From Thiococcus pfennigii (GTDB lineage Bacteria > Pseudomonadota > Gammaproteobacteria > Chromatiales > Chromatiaceae): a stretch of 64,000 nucleotides of DNA. The position numbers and the translations under genes are program-made. Positions 1 through 10,474 of the stretch are shown here, piece after piece. Location of the stretch: the NCBI RefSeq assembly GCF_016583835.1, contig NZ_NRRW01000002.1:108273-172272 (forward strand), read 5' to 3'. The number at the start of each line of letters is the position of its first letter. Positions within the stretch are counted from its first letter, which is position 1. A model generated the notes under the pieces. That model saw nothing but the letters and a program-made list of their open reading frames with translations. It did not search any database and had not been told where the DNA came from.

Positions 1-1355
<1,355 letters not shown>

Positions 1356-1359
<4 letters not shown>

Positions 1360-2882
1360 TCGCCATCCTCCAGCCGACCGTCGGAGTCCGCGCCGGCAAA
1401 CCAAGGCTCTCGCGCCTTCATGATCAACTGGGCCGCCCGTTCCTCGTCCATATCGTCGATCTCCATCAACTCGTCGACCGACTGTTCGGCAAGGTCCTCG
1501 ACGGTCCGCACGCCACGCTCGGCGAGGGCATAGGCGAGCGTCTCGTCCATCCCCTCCATCGCCAGCAGGTCCTCCGCCGGGTCGCCCCCGAGCGTCTCCT
1601 CGCTGGCGATCGCCCGGGTCAGCAGCAGGTCCTTGGCCCGCTCGCGCAGCTGTGCGATCGTCGCCTCGTCGAGCTCGTCGATCGCCTGGAGCTCGGCGAG
1701 CGGCACATAGGCCACCTCGTCGACGCTCGTGAAGCCCTCGTCGACCAGGACTGCGGCCACGCCCTCGTCGACCAGGAGCTGTTCCATGAAGGTCTCGACC
1801 AGACGCTGGGCCTCCTGCTCGCTCTTGGCCGCCGCGTCTTCCTCGTTCATGACGTTGAGCTCCCAGCCCGTCAGCTGGCTGGCGAGGCGCACGTTCTGAC
1901 CACCGCGGCCGATCGCCTGGGACAGGTTCTCCTCCTTGACGGCCACGTCCATGCTGCGCGCCTCCTCGTCGATGACGATGGAGACCACGTCGGCCGGCGA
2001 CATGGCGTTGATCACGAACTGGGCCGGGTTCTCGTCCCAGAGGATGATGTCGACGCGCTCGCCACTGAGTTCGTTGGAGACCGCCTGGACGCGCGAGCCG
2101 CGCATCCCGACGCAGGCCCCCACCGGATCGATGCGCGGATCCGCGGTGCGCACCGCGATCTTCGCCCGCACACCCGGGTCGCGCGCCGCCGCGACGATCT
2201 CGATCAGGCCCTCGCCGACCTCCGGGACCTCGAGCCGGAATAGCTCGATCAGGAGCTCGGGGGCCGTGCGGCTGACGAAGAGCTGCGGGCCCTTCGGCTC
2301 GGCGCGCACATCGAAGAGGTAGCCGCGCAGGCGGTCGCCGGGGCGCACCGATTCGCGCGGGATCACGTGGTCGCGCGGCACGATCGCCTCGGCGTTGCCG
2401 CCCAGGTCGACGAGGATGCTACCGCGGTCGGCCTTCTTCACGAGGCCGGTCACCAGCTCGCCTCGGCGCCCGAGGAAGGCGTCGACGACCTTGGCCCGCT
2501 CGGCCTCGCGCACCTTCTGCACGATGACCTGCTTGGCCGTCTGGGCGGCGATCCGCCCGAACAGGACCGACTCGACCTCGTCCTCGATGAAACCGCCGAC
2601 GTCGATCCCGGGCTCCAACTCGCGGGCCGCCGACCGCGTGATCTGGCGCTCGGGGGCCTCCAGCACCTCGCCGGGGGGTGGATCGTCGACGACCTCCCAG
2701 CGACGGAAGGTCGCATAATCGCCGCTCTTGCGATCGATCTTCACGCGCACGTCGATCTCGCCGCCGTGCTTCTTGCGCGTCGCCGACGCGAGTGCCGCCT
2801 CGATGGCCTCGAAGATCACGTCCTCGGGCACATCCTTCTCGTTCGATACGACCTCGACTACCTGGAGGATCTCTTTGCTCAT
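1356..2882 (-). CDS. nusA: Transcription termination/antitermination factor NusA
   Basis: NusA binds RNA polymerase and modulates pausing, intrinsic termination and antitermination. The 508 residues match the usual length (495 in E. coli). Visible are the N-terminal polymerase-binding domain (1-130), an S1 domain (about 135-200), two KH domains (about 230-345) and two C-terminal acidic helix-hairpin repeats (about 360-490) typical of proteobacterial NusA. It sits 14 bases after rimP and overlaps infB by four bases. In E. coli NusA represses its own operon through terminators in the leader; two terminator-like hairpins lie upstream of rimP here too. Confidence 0.98.
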
Positions 2883-2896
2883 TCAGGTCTTCCGTC

Positions 2897-3358
2897 TCAA
2901 AATTCGGGGACCAGCCGGGCCGACTCGACCGCCGCGAAGGGCAGCTCGACGACCGTGCCGTCTATCTCCAGGCTCACCGAACCCTCTTGCAGCTCGCCGA
3001 TGATACCCTCGAAACTGCGCCGGCCATCCTGCTTCGCCACGAGCCGGATCTTGACCCGATGGCCGCGGAAGCGCGCAAAATGCTCGGGCGTGAAGAGCGG
3101 GCGATCGAGGCCCGGTGAGGAGACCTCCAGATCGTACTCCCCACCGATCGGGTCCTCGACGTCCAGCGCCCCGCTGAGCTGGTGACTCACGGCCGCGCAA
3201 TCGTCCAGGGTGATGCCCTGCTCCCGGTCGATGTAGACCCGCAGGAGGGCACCGCCGCGCCCGCCGCGCTGGAAGAAGTCGACGCCGACGAGTTCATAGC
3301 CCATCGGCTCGACGACCTCTCGCGCGAGACGGGTCAACCTGGTATCGGCGTGCTGCAT
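2897..3358 (-). CDS. rimP: Ribosome maturation factor RimP
   Basis: RimP is needed for maturation of the 30S subunit. The chosen ATG (3358-3356) gives 153 residues, the family size (about 150), starting MQHADTRLTRLAREVVEPMG. The frame stays open upstream, but the extra 94 residues run through two terminator hairpins and a promoter and look non-coding. The N-terminal alpha/beta domain carries GYELVGVDF and the conserved SSPGLDRPL segment is present, followed by the C-terminal SH3-like barrel. It is the first gene of the rimP-nusA-infB operon. Confidence 0.96.
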   Translation of the reverse strand: MQHADTRLTRLAREVVEPMGYELVGVDFFQRGGRGGALLRVYIDREQGITLDDCAAVSHQLSGALDVEDPIGGEYDLEVSSPGLDRPLFTPEHFARFRGHRVKIRLVAKQDGRRSFEGIIGELQEGSVSLEIDGTVVELPFAAVESARLVPEF

Positions 3359-3384
3359 CGGCCTGCGGATCTTTATGCCAAAGG

Positions 3385-3414
3385 TAAAAACAAAAAATGG
3401 GCCAGCGGCCCAAT
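3385..3414 (-). terminator. Second leader terminator upstream of rimP
   Basis: Read on the minus strand, a perfect 6-bp stem TGGGCC/GGCCCA with a 3-base loop (3398-3412) is followed directly by ATTTTTTGTTTTT-like sequence (3397-3385). This is a strong intrinsic terminator that ends only about 27 bases before the rimP start codon, downstream of the operon promoter. Its position fits an attenuator, not the end of an upstream gene. Confidence 0.75.
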
Positions 3415-3469
3415 CTGCTTCGGCACCACGGGGGCACGCGGGGCGCCCTCGAATGCACCATGCGAAGTT

Positions 3470-3492
3470 GAAAAAGCCCCGCATCCGGGGCC
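3470..3492 (-). terminator. First leader terminator upstream of rimP
   Basis: On the minus strand a 6-bp stem GCCCCG/CGGGGC with a 4-base loop (3476-3491) is followed by TTTTTC (3475-3470). It lies about 45 bases after the predicted transcription start and about 65 bases before the second terminator. The pair resembles the leader terminators of the E. coli rimP-nusA-infB operon. Confidence 0.65.
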
Positions 3493-3543
3493 TCCTGCGC
3501 GATTGGGCTACATGACCGAATCCGTCGCAATCGAATCCCGCGA

Positions 3544-3572
3544 ATACTATCCCTTTGCGAGCGATTATGCAA
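3544..3572 (-). promoter_or_regulatory. Sigma-70 promoter of the rimP-nusA-infB operon
   Basis: On the minus strand TTGCAT (3572-3567) and TAGTAT (3549-3544) are separated by exactly 17 bases, a good -35/-10 pair. Transcription would start near 3537 and run through two terminator hairpins before rimP. The rest of the 302-base gap (3359-3660) holds no gene I can support; in E. coli a tRNA gene occupies this place, but I see no tRNA fold here. Confidence 0.6.
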
Positions 3573-3660
3573 CACAGCGAAACTATTGGGGGTTTTCTCC
3601 GCACCCCGGCGACGCCCGCGCGGCGCACCGCCGACCACACCCATCACCGGGCCGGCGACG

Positions 3661-4209
3661 ATGTCCGCGCCTGAGCCCGATCTCGCGCTGCGCCGCGAGG
3701 CGATCGCGCGCGGCCGGCGGCTGCTGGCACTCGCCGAACGGCACTTCCGCTGCCCGATACCGACCCCCGAGATCCGCTTCGACCTGCGCGGGCAGGCGGC
3801 CGGCCAGGCCCGCATCGCCGCCGGCCAGGCCGGGCAGATCCGCTACAACGACCGGCTCCTGCGCGACAACCCCGCCGAGTTCCTGGCCCAGACGGTGGCC
3901 CACGAGGTCGCCCATCTGGTCGCCTACCGGGTCTTCGGCCCGCGCATCCGCCCCCACGGCCGCGAGTGGCGGGCGGTGATGGCCCTCTTCGGCGCACCGC
4001 CGCAGCGCTGCCACCGCTTCGCCGTCGCCCGGGACGCCACTCGAGCGCTCCCCCGCCATCCCTACCACTGCGCCTGCCGTACCCACGCGCTGACGAGCAT
4101 CCGCCACAACCGCGTGCAGCGCGGCCAACGCTACTTCTGCCGCGCCTGCGGCCAGGCGCTGCGGCCTGGCGCACACCCCGACGAGGCCGCGGGCGAGCGC
4201 GGCGACTGA
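3661..4209 (+). CDS. SprT-like zinc metalloprotein
   Basis: The 182-residue product (start MSAPEPDL) has the SprT/Spartan-type metal-binding motif HEVAH at residues 81-85, in the helix after FLAQTV, and a C-terminal zinc-ribbon-like part with CAC and CRACG cysteine pairs (about 144-170). Bacterial SprT proteins are small and of unknown substrate; the eukaryotic relative Spartan cuts DNA-protein crosslinks. An in-frame start exists 75 bases upstream (3586), but the ATG at 3661 gives the usual length. It stands alone, with the next gene convergent 5 bases away. Confidence 0.88.
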   Translation: MSAPEPDLALRREAIARGRRLLALAERHFRCPIPTPEIRFDLRGQAAGQARIAAGQAGQIRYNDRLLRDNPAEFLAQTVAHEVAHLVAYRVFGPRIRPHGREWRAVMALFGAPPQRCHRFAVARDATRALPRHPYHCACRTHALTSIRHNRVQRGQRYFCRACGQALRPGAHPDEAAGERGD

Positions 4210-4214
4210 GGCCG

Positions 4215-4970
4215 TCAACCGAATCCGCCCGGCCCGCCGAGCTCCCAGTCGAAGCGCGGCAGCTGTTCGAAGGCGTGGCGGATGCCGGCGTTCCAGCTCT
4301 GCGACATCTGCCCGAGCAACGGCATCCCGGCGGTCAGCTTGAGGCGGTGGGAGAGGGCCATCGCGTCCCTCGGGTAGAGGACGACCTCGAACGGCGGCCC
4401 GACGGTGACGTTGGAGCGCGCCGTGGCATCGAGCGAGACGATGCACAGGCGCGCCCCGTCGGCGAGCGACAGCGCCGGGTCGGCGATCCGATCGAGGGCC
4501 GGCTTGCCGTACTTGTTCTCGCCGATCTGCAGATACGGGGTCTCGGGCGAGGCGGCGAAGTAGTTGCCCTGCGGGTAGATCATGTAGAGCCCGTGCGGCT
4601 GTCCGGCGATCTGCCCGCCGAGGATGAAGGTCGCCTCGCCACTGACCCCGCTCTGCTGGAGGGCCGGACCGTGGGCGCGCTGCACGGCCAGGCTGACCTT
4701 GCCGATGTAGTCGGCGGCCTCGAACAGGTAGCGCGCGCCGAGCAGGCTGCCGAGCTCGCCGGGCTGCTCCAGGTCGCGGCGCACGCGATCGAGCACCTCC
4801 TGCGTCGTCGCCAGGTTGCCGGCCGAGAGCAGCACGAAGAGCCGGTCAGGCGCCGGCGTGAAGACGTGCAACTTGCTGAAGGTCGTCACATAGTCGACCC
4901 CGGCGTTGGTGCGCGAGTCGGAGGCGAGCACCAGGCCCGCCTCGAGGGCCAGGCCGAGACAATAGGTCAT
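4215..4970 (-). CDS. Anbu-type proteasome-like peptidase
   Basis: Anbu (ancestral beta subunit, also called BPH) is a bacterial relative of the proteasome beta subunit and HslV. The 251-residue product begins MTYCLG; removal of Met would expose Thr2 as the N-terminal nucleophile, and the following SDSRTNAGVD block is the Anbu hallmark. Anbu genes normally cluster with a circularly permuted ATP-grasp enzyme, an Alpha-E protein and a transglutaminase-like protein. Here the ATP-grasp and Alpha-E genes start 210 bases away on the opposite strand and the transglutaminase is missing. The substrate is unknown. Confidence 0.93.
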   Translation of the reverse strand: MTYCLGLALEAGLVLASDSRTNAGVDYVTTFSKLHVFTPAPDRLFVLLSAGNLATTQEVLDRVRRDLEQPGELGSLLGARYLFEAADYIGKVSLAVQRAHGPALQQSGVSGEATFILGGQIAGQPHGLYMIYPQGNYFAASPETPYLQIGENKYGKPALDRIADPALSLADGARLCIVSLDATARSNVTVGPPFEVVLYPRDAMALSHRLKLTAGMPLLGQMSQSWNAGIRHAFEQLPRFDWELGGPGGFG

Positions 4971-5180
4971 CAGGGGGTTCCTCGTCAGAGCCTCGAATGC
5001 GGGGGCATCATCTTAGTCCAACCCGGGGCGCCGTGGGTGCCCGCCGCGCCGCCGCCCGGCGCCGGCTATTGCGTTGCGCCCGCGGCCGTTGAAGAATCCA
5101 CCCATGGACGGTCGCCGCCGCGCAGCCTCGCCCGGTGCGACCCACTCGTCACCCTCGCGCACCACCGGGGCCGCCCGCCT

Positions 5181-6626
5181 ATGGACATCGACTGGACACG
5201 CTACCCCTGCGCCGACCTCCACGACGAACTAGTGGCCGCACCCGGTCAGGGACGGGCACCGGTCGCCGATCTCCTCACCGACCTCGCGGCCCTTGGCCCG
5301 GACGAACTCCTCGCCCGCCAGGAGGCGGCGAACGTCGCGATCAAGGAGATGGGGATCACCTTCACCGTCTACTCCGAGGAGGGCGGCACGATCGATCGCG
5401 CCTGGCCCTTCGACATCATCCCGCGGGTCATCGCCAAGGACGAGTGGGACCGGGTCGAGGCCGGCCTCAAGCAGCGCGTGCAGGCGCTCAATCTCTTCAT
5501 CGACGACCTCTACCACGACCAGCGGATCATCGCCGACGGGGTCTTCCCGCGCGAGGTCCTCGCCAAGTCGGCGAACTTCCGCCCGCAGTGCGTCGGCGTC
5601 GACCCGCCGCTCGGGATCTGGGCCCACATCTGCGGCTCGGACCTGGTGCGCGATGCCGACGGCACCCTCTACGTGCTGGAGGACAACCTGCGCGTCCCCT
5701 CGGGGGTCTCCTACATGCTGGAGAACCGCCTGGTGACCAAACGGGTCTTCCCCGAGCTCTTCGAACACTATGCGCCGCTGCCGGTCGACGACTACCCCTC
5801 GGAGCTCTTCGACACGCTGGCGGCCCTCTCGCCGCGGCCGGCCGACTTTCCGCAGGTCGTCGTACTGACGCCCGGGATCTACAACTCGGCCTACTTCGAG
5901 CACGCCTACCTCGCCCAGCAGATGGGCTGCGAGCTGGTCGAGGGGCGCGACCTCTTCGTCGCCGACGACGACTGCGTCTACATGCGCACCGTCGACGGCC
6001 CGGAGCGGGTCGACGTCATCTACCGACGCATCGACGACCTGTTCCTCGACCCCGAGGCCTTCCGGCCCGAGTCGATGCTCGGCGTCCCCGGCCTGCTGCG
6101 CGCCTGGAAGGCCGGCACCGTCGGGCTGGCCAACGCCCCCGGGGCCGGCGTCGCCGACGACAAGGTCGTCTACGCCTTCGTGCCCGAGATCATCCGCTAC
6201 TACCTGGATCAGGACCCGATCATCCCGAACGTGCCGACCTACCGCTGCATGGAGCCCGACGCGCTCGCGCTCGTGCTCGAACGCATGGAGACCATGGTCG
6301 TCAAGCCGGCCAACGAGTCGGGCGGCTACGGGATGCTGGTCGGGCCGGCCTCGACCCAGGCCGAACGCGAGCGCTTCGCCGAGCTGATCCGGCGCGATCC
6401 GCGCAACTACATCGCCCAGCCGGCACTGCGCCTCTCGACCGTGCCGACGATCGTCAAGGGCGGCGTCGAGCCGCGCCATGTCGACCTGCGCCCCTTCATC
6501 CTCTCCGCCGACCGCCAGCGGGTGACGATGGGCGGCCTCACGCGGGTCGCACTGCGCCAGGGCTCGCTGGTCGTCAACTCGTCCCAGGGCGGCGGCAGCA
6601 AGGACACCTGGATCGTCCCGAGCTGA
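5181..6626 (+). CDS. Circularly permuted ATP-grasp protein (DUF404/DUF407 family)
   Basis: The 481-residue product starts at the ATG at 5181 (MDIDWTRYPC); the frame is open for over 1.2 kb upstream, but that part is antisense to Anbu and overlaps the SprT gene. Segments typical of this family are GSDLVRDADGTLYVLEDN (about 152-169) and VVKPANESGGYGMLVGP (about 372-388), which supply ATP-binding residues of the ATP-grasp fold. Members are proposed to be peptide ligases working with Alpha-E proteins and an Anbu or transglutaminase-like peptidase, but no substrate is known. It is followed after 56 bases by the Alpha-E gene. Confidence 0.93.
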   Translation: MDIDWTRYPCADLHDELVAAPGQGRAPVADLLTDLAALGPDELLARQEAANVAIKEMGITFTVYSEEGGTIDRAWPFDIIPRVIAKDEWDRVEAGLKQRVQALNLFIDDLYHDQRIIADGVFPREVLAKSANFRPQCVGVDPPLGIWAHICGSDLVRDADGTLYVLEDNLRVPSGVSYMLENRLVTKRVFPELFEHYAPLPVDDYPSELFDTLAALSPRPADFPQVVVLTPGIYNSAYFEHAYLAQQMGCELVEGRDLFVADDDCVYMRTVDGPERVDVIYRRIDDLFLDPEAFRPESMLGVPGLLRAWKAGTVGLANAPGAGVADDKVVYAFVPEIIRYYLDQDPIIPNVPTYRCMEPDALALVLERMETMVVKPANESGGYGMLVGPASTQAERERFAELIRRDPRNYIAQPALRLSTVPTIVKGGVEPRHVDLRPFILSADRQRVTMGGLTRVALRQGSLVVNSSQGGGSKDTWIVPS

Positions 6627-6682
6627 CCGGCCCATCGCCCGCACCACCGCCTGCCCGCACCACCGCCTAGAGGAACCGCGCG

Positions 6683-7627
6683 ATGCTCTCGCGAGTCGCC
6701 GAAAACATCTACTGGCTGGCCCGTTACGTCGAGCGGGCCGAGAACACCGCCCGGATCGTCGCGGTCAACGCCAACCTGCTCCTCGACCTGCCCAGGGGCA
6801 TCGCCCCCGGCTGGCGCCCGCTGATCGACATCACCGGCCACAATGCCCTCTTCGAGCAACACTACAAGGAGTACGGCGAACGCCAGGTGGTGCGCTTTCT
6901 GCTCGGCGACGAGCGCCACCCGGGCTCGATCCTGAGCGCCCTGCTCGCGGCCCGCGAGAACTGCCGCACGATCCGCGACATCGTGCCGCGCGAGGCCTGG
7001 GAGCAGATCAACGAGCTGTACCTGTTCGCCGCCGAGGACCTGCAGCGCGGCATGACCAAGGGCGGGCGGCACGGCTATCTCAAGCGCCTGATCCTCGGCG
7101 CCCAGACGATCACCGGCCTGCTCGCCGGGACCATGCTCCACGACCAGGGCTACAGGTTCCTGCGCATCGGGCGCAACCTGGAACGGGCCGACATGACCAC
7201 CCGCATCGCCGACGTGCGCTCGGCGAGCCTGCTGCCCGAGGAGACGCCCGACCTGCGCCCCTACGATACGATCCAGTGGGTCAGCGTCTTGAAATCCCTG
7301 ACCGCCTACCAGATGTACCGGCGCAGCGAGCAGGTCCGCGTGCAGCGCGGCCCGGTGCTGCGCTTCCTGTTCCAGAACGCCGAGTTCCCGCGGGCCGCCC
7401 TGCACTGCATCGACGCGGTGCGTGCGAGCCTCGAGTGCCTGCCGCGCAACGAGGCCTGCCTGCGGGTCGCCGGGCGACTGAAGCGCAACCTCGCGAGCGC
7501 CGACCTGGCGCGCCTCTCGCCAGCGGAGCTGCATGCTTTCGTCGACGAGTTCCAGGCCGATATCGCTAGCCTGCACGCGGAGATCGCGAGCACCTGGTTC
7601 CCGCCGCCACTCGCCGAGGCCGCCTGA
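6683..7627 (+). CDS. Alpha-E domain protein (DUF403)
   Basis: The 314-residue product begins MLSRVAENIYWLARYVERAE, the signature start of the Alpha-E (DUF403) family, an all-helical protein of unknown biochemistry encoded next to circularly permuted ATP-grasp genes. A GAGGAA ribosome-binding site (6670-6675) sits just upstream. With the preceding gene and divergent Anbu it forms a predicted peptide-modifying or peptide-degrading unit. The length matches the family (about 310). Confidence 0.93.
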   Translation: MLSRVAENIYWLARYVERAENTARIVAVNANLLLDLPRGIAPGWRPLIDITGHNALFEQHYKEYGERQVVRFLLGDERHPGSILSALLAARENCRTIRDIVPREAWEQINELYLFAAEDLQRGMTKGGRHGYLKRLILGAQTITGLLAGTMLHDQGYRFLRIGRNLERADMTTRIADVRSASLLPEETPDLRPYDTIQWVSVLKSLTAYQMYRRSEQVRVQRGPVLRFLFQNAEFPRAALHCIDAVRASLECLPRNEACLRVAGRLKRNLASADLARLSPAELHAFVDEFQADIASLHAEIASTWFPPPLAEAA

Positions 7628-7789
7628 TCGTCCACCCGGCCCGCCGCGCGGCCCGGGCGCGAAGTCCGGCTGCCCGGCAGCTTTGATAGACTTCATCCCG
7701 TCACCACTTCAAGACGGCCGCTGAGCCCAGGGCCGCACCCGGCCCCTCGGCCAGGGCCCACACGCAACCTTCGCAACTGGAATGTCATC

Positions 7790-10474
7790 ATGAAATTCGC
7801 CTACCCGGGACTCACCGACGAGGAGGCCGCGCGCGCACGCGCCGAGCATGGCTCGAACGCGGTCGCCAGCCAGGAGACCGAGGGCTTCTGGGATAAGCTG
7901 GTCGGCAATCTGAAGGACCCGATCATCGTCATCCTGATCGTCGCCCTGCTGATCACGCTGGCCCTGTGGCTGTTCGGCTACGCCGAGTGGTACGAGAGCG
8001 TCGGCATCGCCTTCGCCGTCGTCATCGCGACCTTCGTCGCGACCTGGTCGGAGTACAGCAACGAGCAATCGTTTCAGCGGCTCCTGGAAGAGGCCTCGAT
8101 GATCCTGGTGAAGGTGTTCCGCAACGGGCACCTGACCGAGATCCCGATCAACGACCTGGTCGTCGGCGACCATGTCCTGCTGCAACCGGGCGATACGGTC
8201 CCGACCGATGGCCTGCTGATCGCCGGCCATGCCGAGATCGACGAGGCGGCCCTGACCGGCGAGTCCGAGCCCGTCAAGAAGACCGCCGTGCGCGAGGGGG
8301 CCGAGCCCACCGCGGCCGATGACGCGAACCGGCTGTTCCGCGCCGGGCTGCTCGTCGACGGGGAGTGCGTCATGCGCGTCACCGCGGTCGGCGATCGGAC
8401 CCGCTACGGCCAGACGATGAAGGAGCTGGTCTCGGCCGAGGACCGCCTCTCGCCGCTGCAGCACAAGCTGACGGTCCTTGGCGGGCACATCGCGACCTTC
8501 GGCTACATCGGCGCGACCTTCATCTTCCTCGCCTTCATGTTCAACAACATCTTCCTGCAGGGCGGGGGGATGGAGGCCTACTGGGCGCAGGACGGCGGCA
8601 CCATCGTCAAGGACTTCGTCACCGCCGCGATCCTCGCAATCATCGTCATCGTCGTCGCCGTGCCCGAGGGGCTGCCGATGATGATCGCGATGGTGCTGGC
8701 CATCAACATGAAGAAGCTCCTGAGCGTCAAGGTGCTGGTGCGCAAGCTGCTCGGCATCGAGACGGCCGGCAGCCTGAACATCCTCTGCACCGACAAGACC
8801 GGTACCCTGACCCAGGGCCGGCTGTCGGTCAGCGCCGTCCTGGACGGCAACGGCACCCGCTACGAGCGCCTCGAGGACATCCCGCAGGCGCTGCGCGACG
8901 AGGCCGGCTTCGCGTTGCGCAACAACACGAGCGCCGTCATCGACGCGAGCGACCCGAACGACATCAAGACGGTCGGCGCCGACCGCACCGAGCAGGCCCT
9001 GCTGCGCTTCGTCACCCCGTACCTGGCCCAGGACGGCACGGTCGATATCGTCGACCTGATCCCCTTCAACAGCACGCGCAAGTTCTCCGCGACCCAGGTG
9101 ACCGGCCCGCGTTCGCTGACCCTCGTGAAGGGGGCACCGGAGGTGATCCTGAAGAACTGCCGACGCTATCTCAACGGCGACGATAGGCCCCATGAACTGA
9201 CCGACACCGCGGCCCTGGAGCAGGCGATGGGCGAGCTGTCGGCGCGCGCGATGCGGCTGCTCGCGGTGGCCGTGACCGATACCCCGATCGACGAGGGCAA
9301 GGCGCTGCCGGCCGATCTGACCCTGGTCGGCGTCTTCGGCATGCGCGATGAGCTGCGCGAGACGGCCTATGCCTCGGTGAAGACCGCGAAGGACGCCGGG
9401 ATCCATGTCGTGATGATCACCGGCGATGCGAAGGAGACGGCCCAGGCGATCGCCAAGGACGTCGGCCTGCTCGAGGACGACCCCGAGGCCGTCATCATGA
9501 CCTCGGCGGAGCTCGGCGAGCTGTCCGACGACGAACTCAAGGGCCTGCTCCCGCACCTCTATGTCGTCGCCCGCGCCTTCCCGACCGACAAGAGCCGGCT
9601 CGTGAAGCTCGCCAAGGAGCTCGGGCTGGTCGTCGGCATGACCGGCGACGGCGTCAACGACGCCCCGGCGGTCAAGAACGCCGATGTCGGGTTCGCGATG
9701 GGCAGCGGCACCGAGATGACCAAGGAGTCGAGCGACATCGTGATCCTCGACGACAACTTCTCGTCGCTGACGAAGGCCGTGCTCTACGGCCGCACCCTCT
9801 TCAAGTCGATCCGCAAGTTCCTGATCTTCCAGCTGACCGTCAACGTCTCGGCGATCCTGGTCGTCTTCCTCGGCCAGTTCTTCGGCTTCGACCTGCCGCT
9901 GACGATGACCCAGCTCCTGTGGCTGAACATCATCATGGACACGCTGGCGGGCTTGGCCTTCGCCGGCGAGGCGGCCCTGCAACGCTACATGCAGGAGCGA
10001 CCGCTGCGCCGCGACGAGCCGCTGATCAACGCCGACATGTGGTCGTCGATCCTGATCAACGGCGGGGTCATCGCCGCGCTCAGCATCCTGTTCCTGACCA
10101 GCCCGATCACGCAGGGCTGGTTCGACGGCGGCCACGCGGCCGGTTCGGCCGAGGCCGAGGCCAAGTTCCTGACGGCCTTCTTCGCCTTCTTCGTGTTCGT
10201 GCAGATCTTCAACACCTTCAACGCCCGCACCCAAGGGCTGAACCTGTTCGAGCACATGCTCGACAACCGGCTGTTCACGATCATTATCCCGTCGATCATG
10301 GTGATCCAGGTGTTCTTCATCAGCTTCGGCGGCGAGGTGTTGCGCACGGTCGGTCTGTCGCTCCAGGAATGGCTGCTGGTGCTCACGCTGGCGATCCTCA
10401 TCGTGCCGATCGACCTGCTGCGCAAGGTGATCCGCAACCTGACGTTCGGCAACCCGGTCCACCAGGCCGGCTGA
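7790..10474 (+). CDS. P-type calcium-transporting ATPase (PMCA-like, type IIB)
   Basis: An 894-residue inner-membrane cation pump. It has the N-terminal cation-ATPase domain (1-60), the actuator motif TGES (156-159), the phosphorylation motif DKTGT with Asp335, the hinge motif TGDGVNDAPA (about 622-631) and about ten membrane segments ending near residue 885. VPEGLP in the fourth membrane segment is the calcium-site motif of SERCA/PMCA pumps, so Ca2+ export is the best guess. There is no long C-terminal calmodulin-type tail. It is transcribed alone; TerY-like genes follow after a 482-base gap. Confidence 0.9.
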   Translation: MKFAYPGLTDEEAARARAEHGSNAVASQETEGFWDKLVGNLKDPIIVILIVALLITLALWLFGYAEWYESVGIAFAVVIATFVATWSEYSNEQSFQRLLEEASMILVKVFRNGHLTEIPINDLVVGDHVLLQPGDTVPTDGLLIAGHAEIDEAALTGESEPVKKTAVREGAEPTAADDANRLFRAGLLVDGECVMRVTAVGDRTRYGQTMKELVSAEDRLSPLQHKLTVLGGHIATFGYIGATFIFLAFMFNNIFLQGGGMEAYWAQDGGTIVKDFVTAAILAIIVIVVAVPEGLPMMIAMVLAINMKKLLSVKVLVRKLLGIETAGSLNILCTDKTGTLTQGRLSVSAVLDGNGTRYERLEDIPQALRDEAGFALRNNTSAVIDASDPNDIKTVGADRTEQALLRFVTPYLAQDGTVDIVDLIPFNSTRKFSATQVTGPRSLTLVKGAPEVILKNCRRYLNGDDRPHELTDTAALEQAMGELSARAMRLLAVAVTDTPIDEGKALPADLTLVGVFGMRDELRETAYASVKTAKDAGIHVVMITGDAKETAQAIAKDVGLLEDDPEAVIMTSAELGELSDDELKGLLPHLYVVARAFPTDKSRLVKLAKELGLVVGMTGDGVNDAPAVKNADVGFAMGSGTEMTKESSDIVILDDNFSSLTKAVLYGRTLFKSIRKFLIFQLTVNVSAILVVFLGQFFGFDLPLTMTQLLWLNIIMDTLAGLAFAGEAALQRYMQERPLRRDEPLINADMWSSILINGGVIAALSILFLTSPITQGWFDGGHAAGSAEAEAKFLTAFFAFFVFVQIFNTFNARTQGLNLFEHMLDNRLFTIIIPSIMVIQVFFISFGGEVLRTVGLSLQEWLLVLTLAILIVPIDLLRKVIRNLTFGNPVHQAG

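Noticed and set aside
3359..3640. N-terminal extension of RimP by 94 residues
   Set aside because: It would run through the operon promoter and two terminators, and the shorter product has the exact family length.
3480..3660. Possible tRNA gene in the rimP leader, as in E. coli
   Set aside because: TTCGATT-like bits occur, but no acceptor stem or cloverleaf can be drawn on either strand.
3966..5180. Upstream extension of the ATP-grasp frame
   Set aside because: This part overlaps the SprT gene and lies opposite Anbu; its translation is Arg/Pro/Ala-rich noise. The ATG at 5181 gives the family start.
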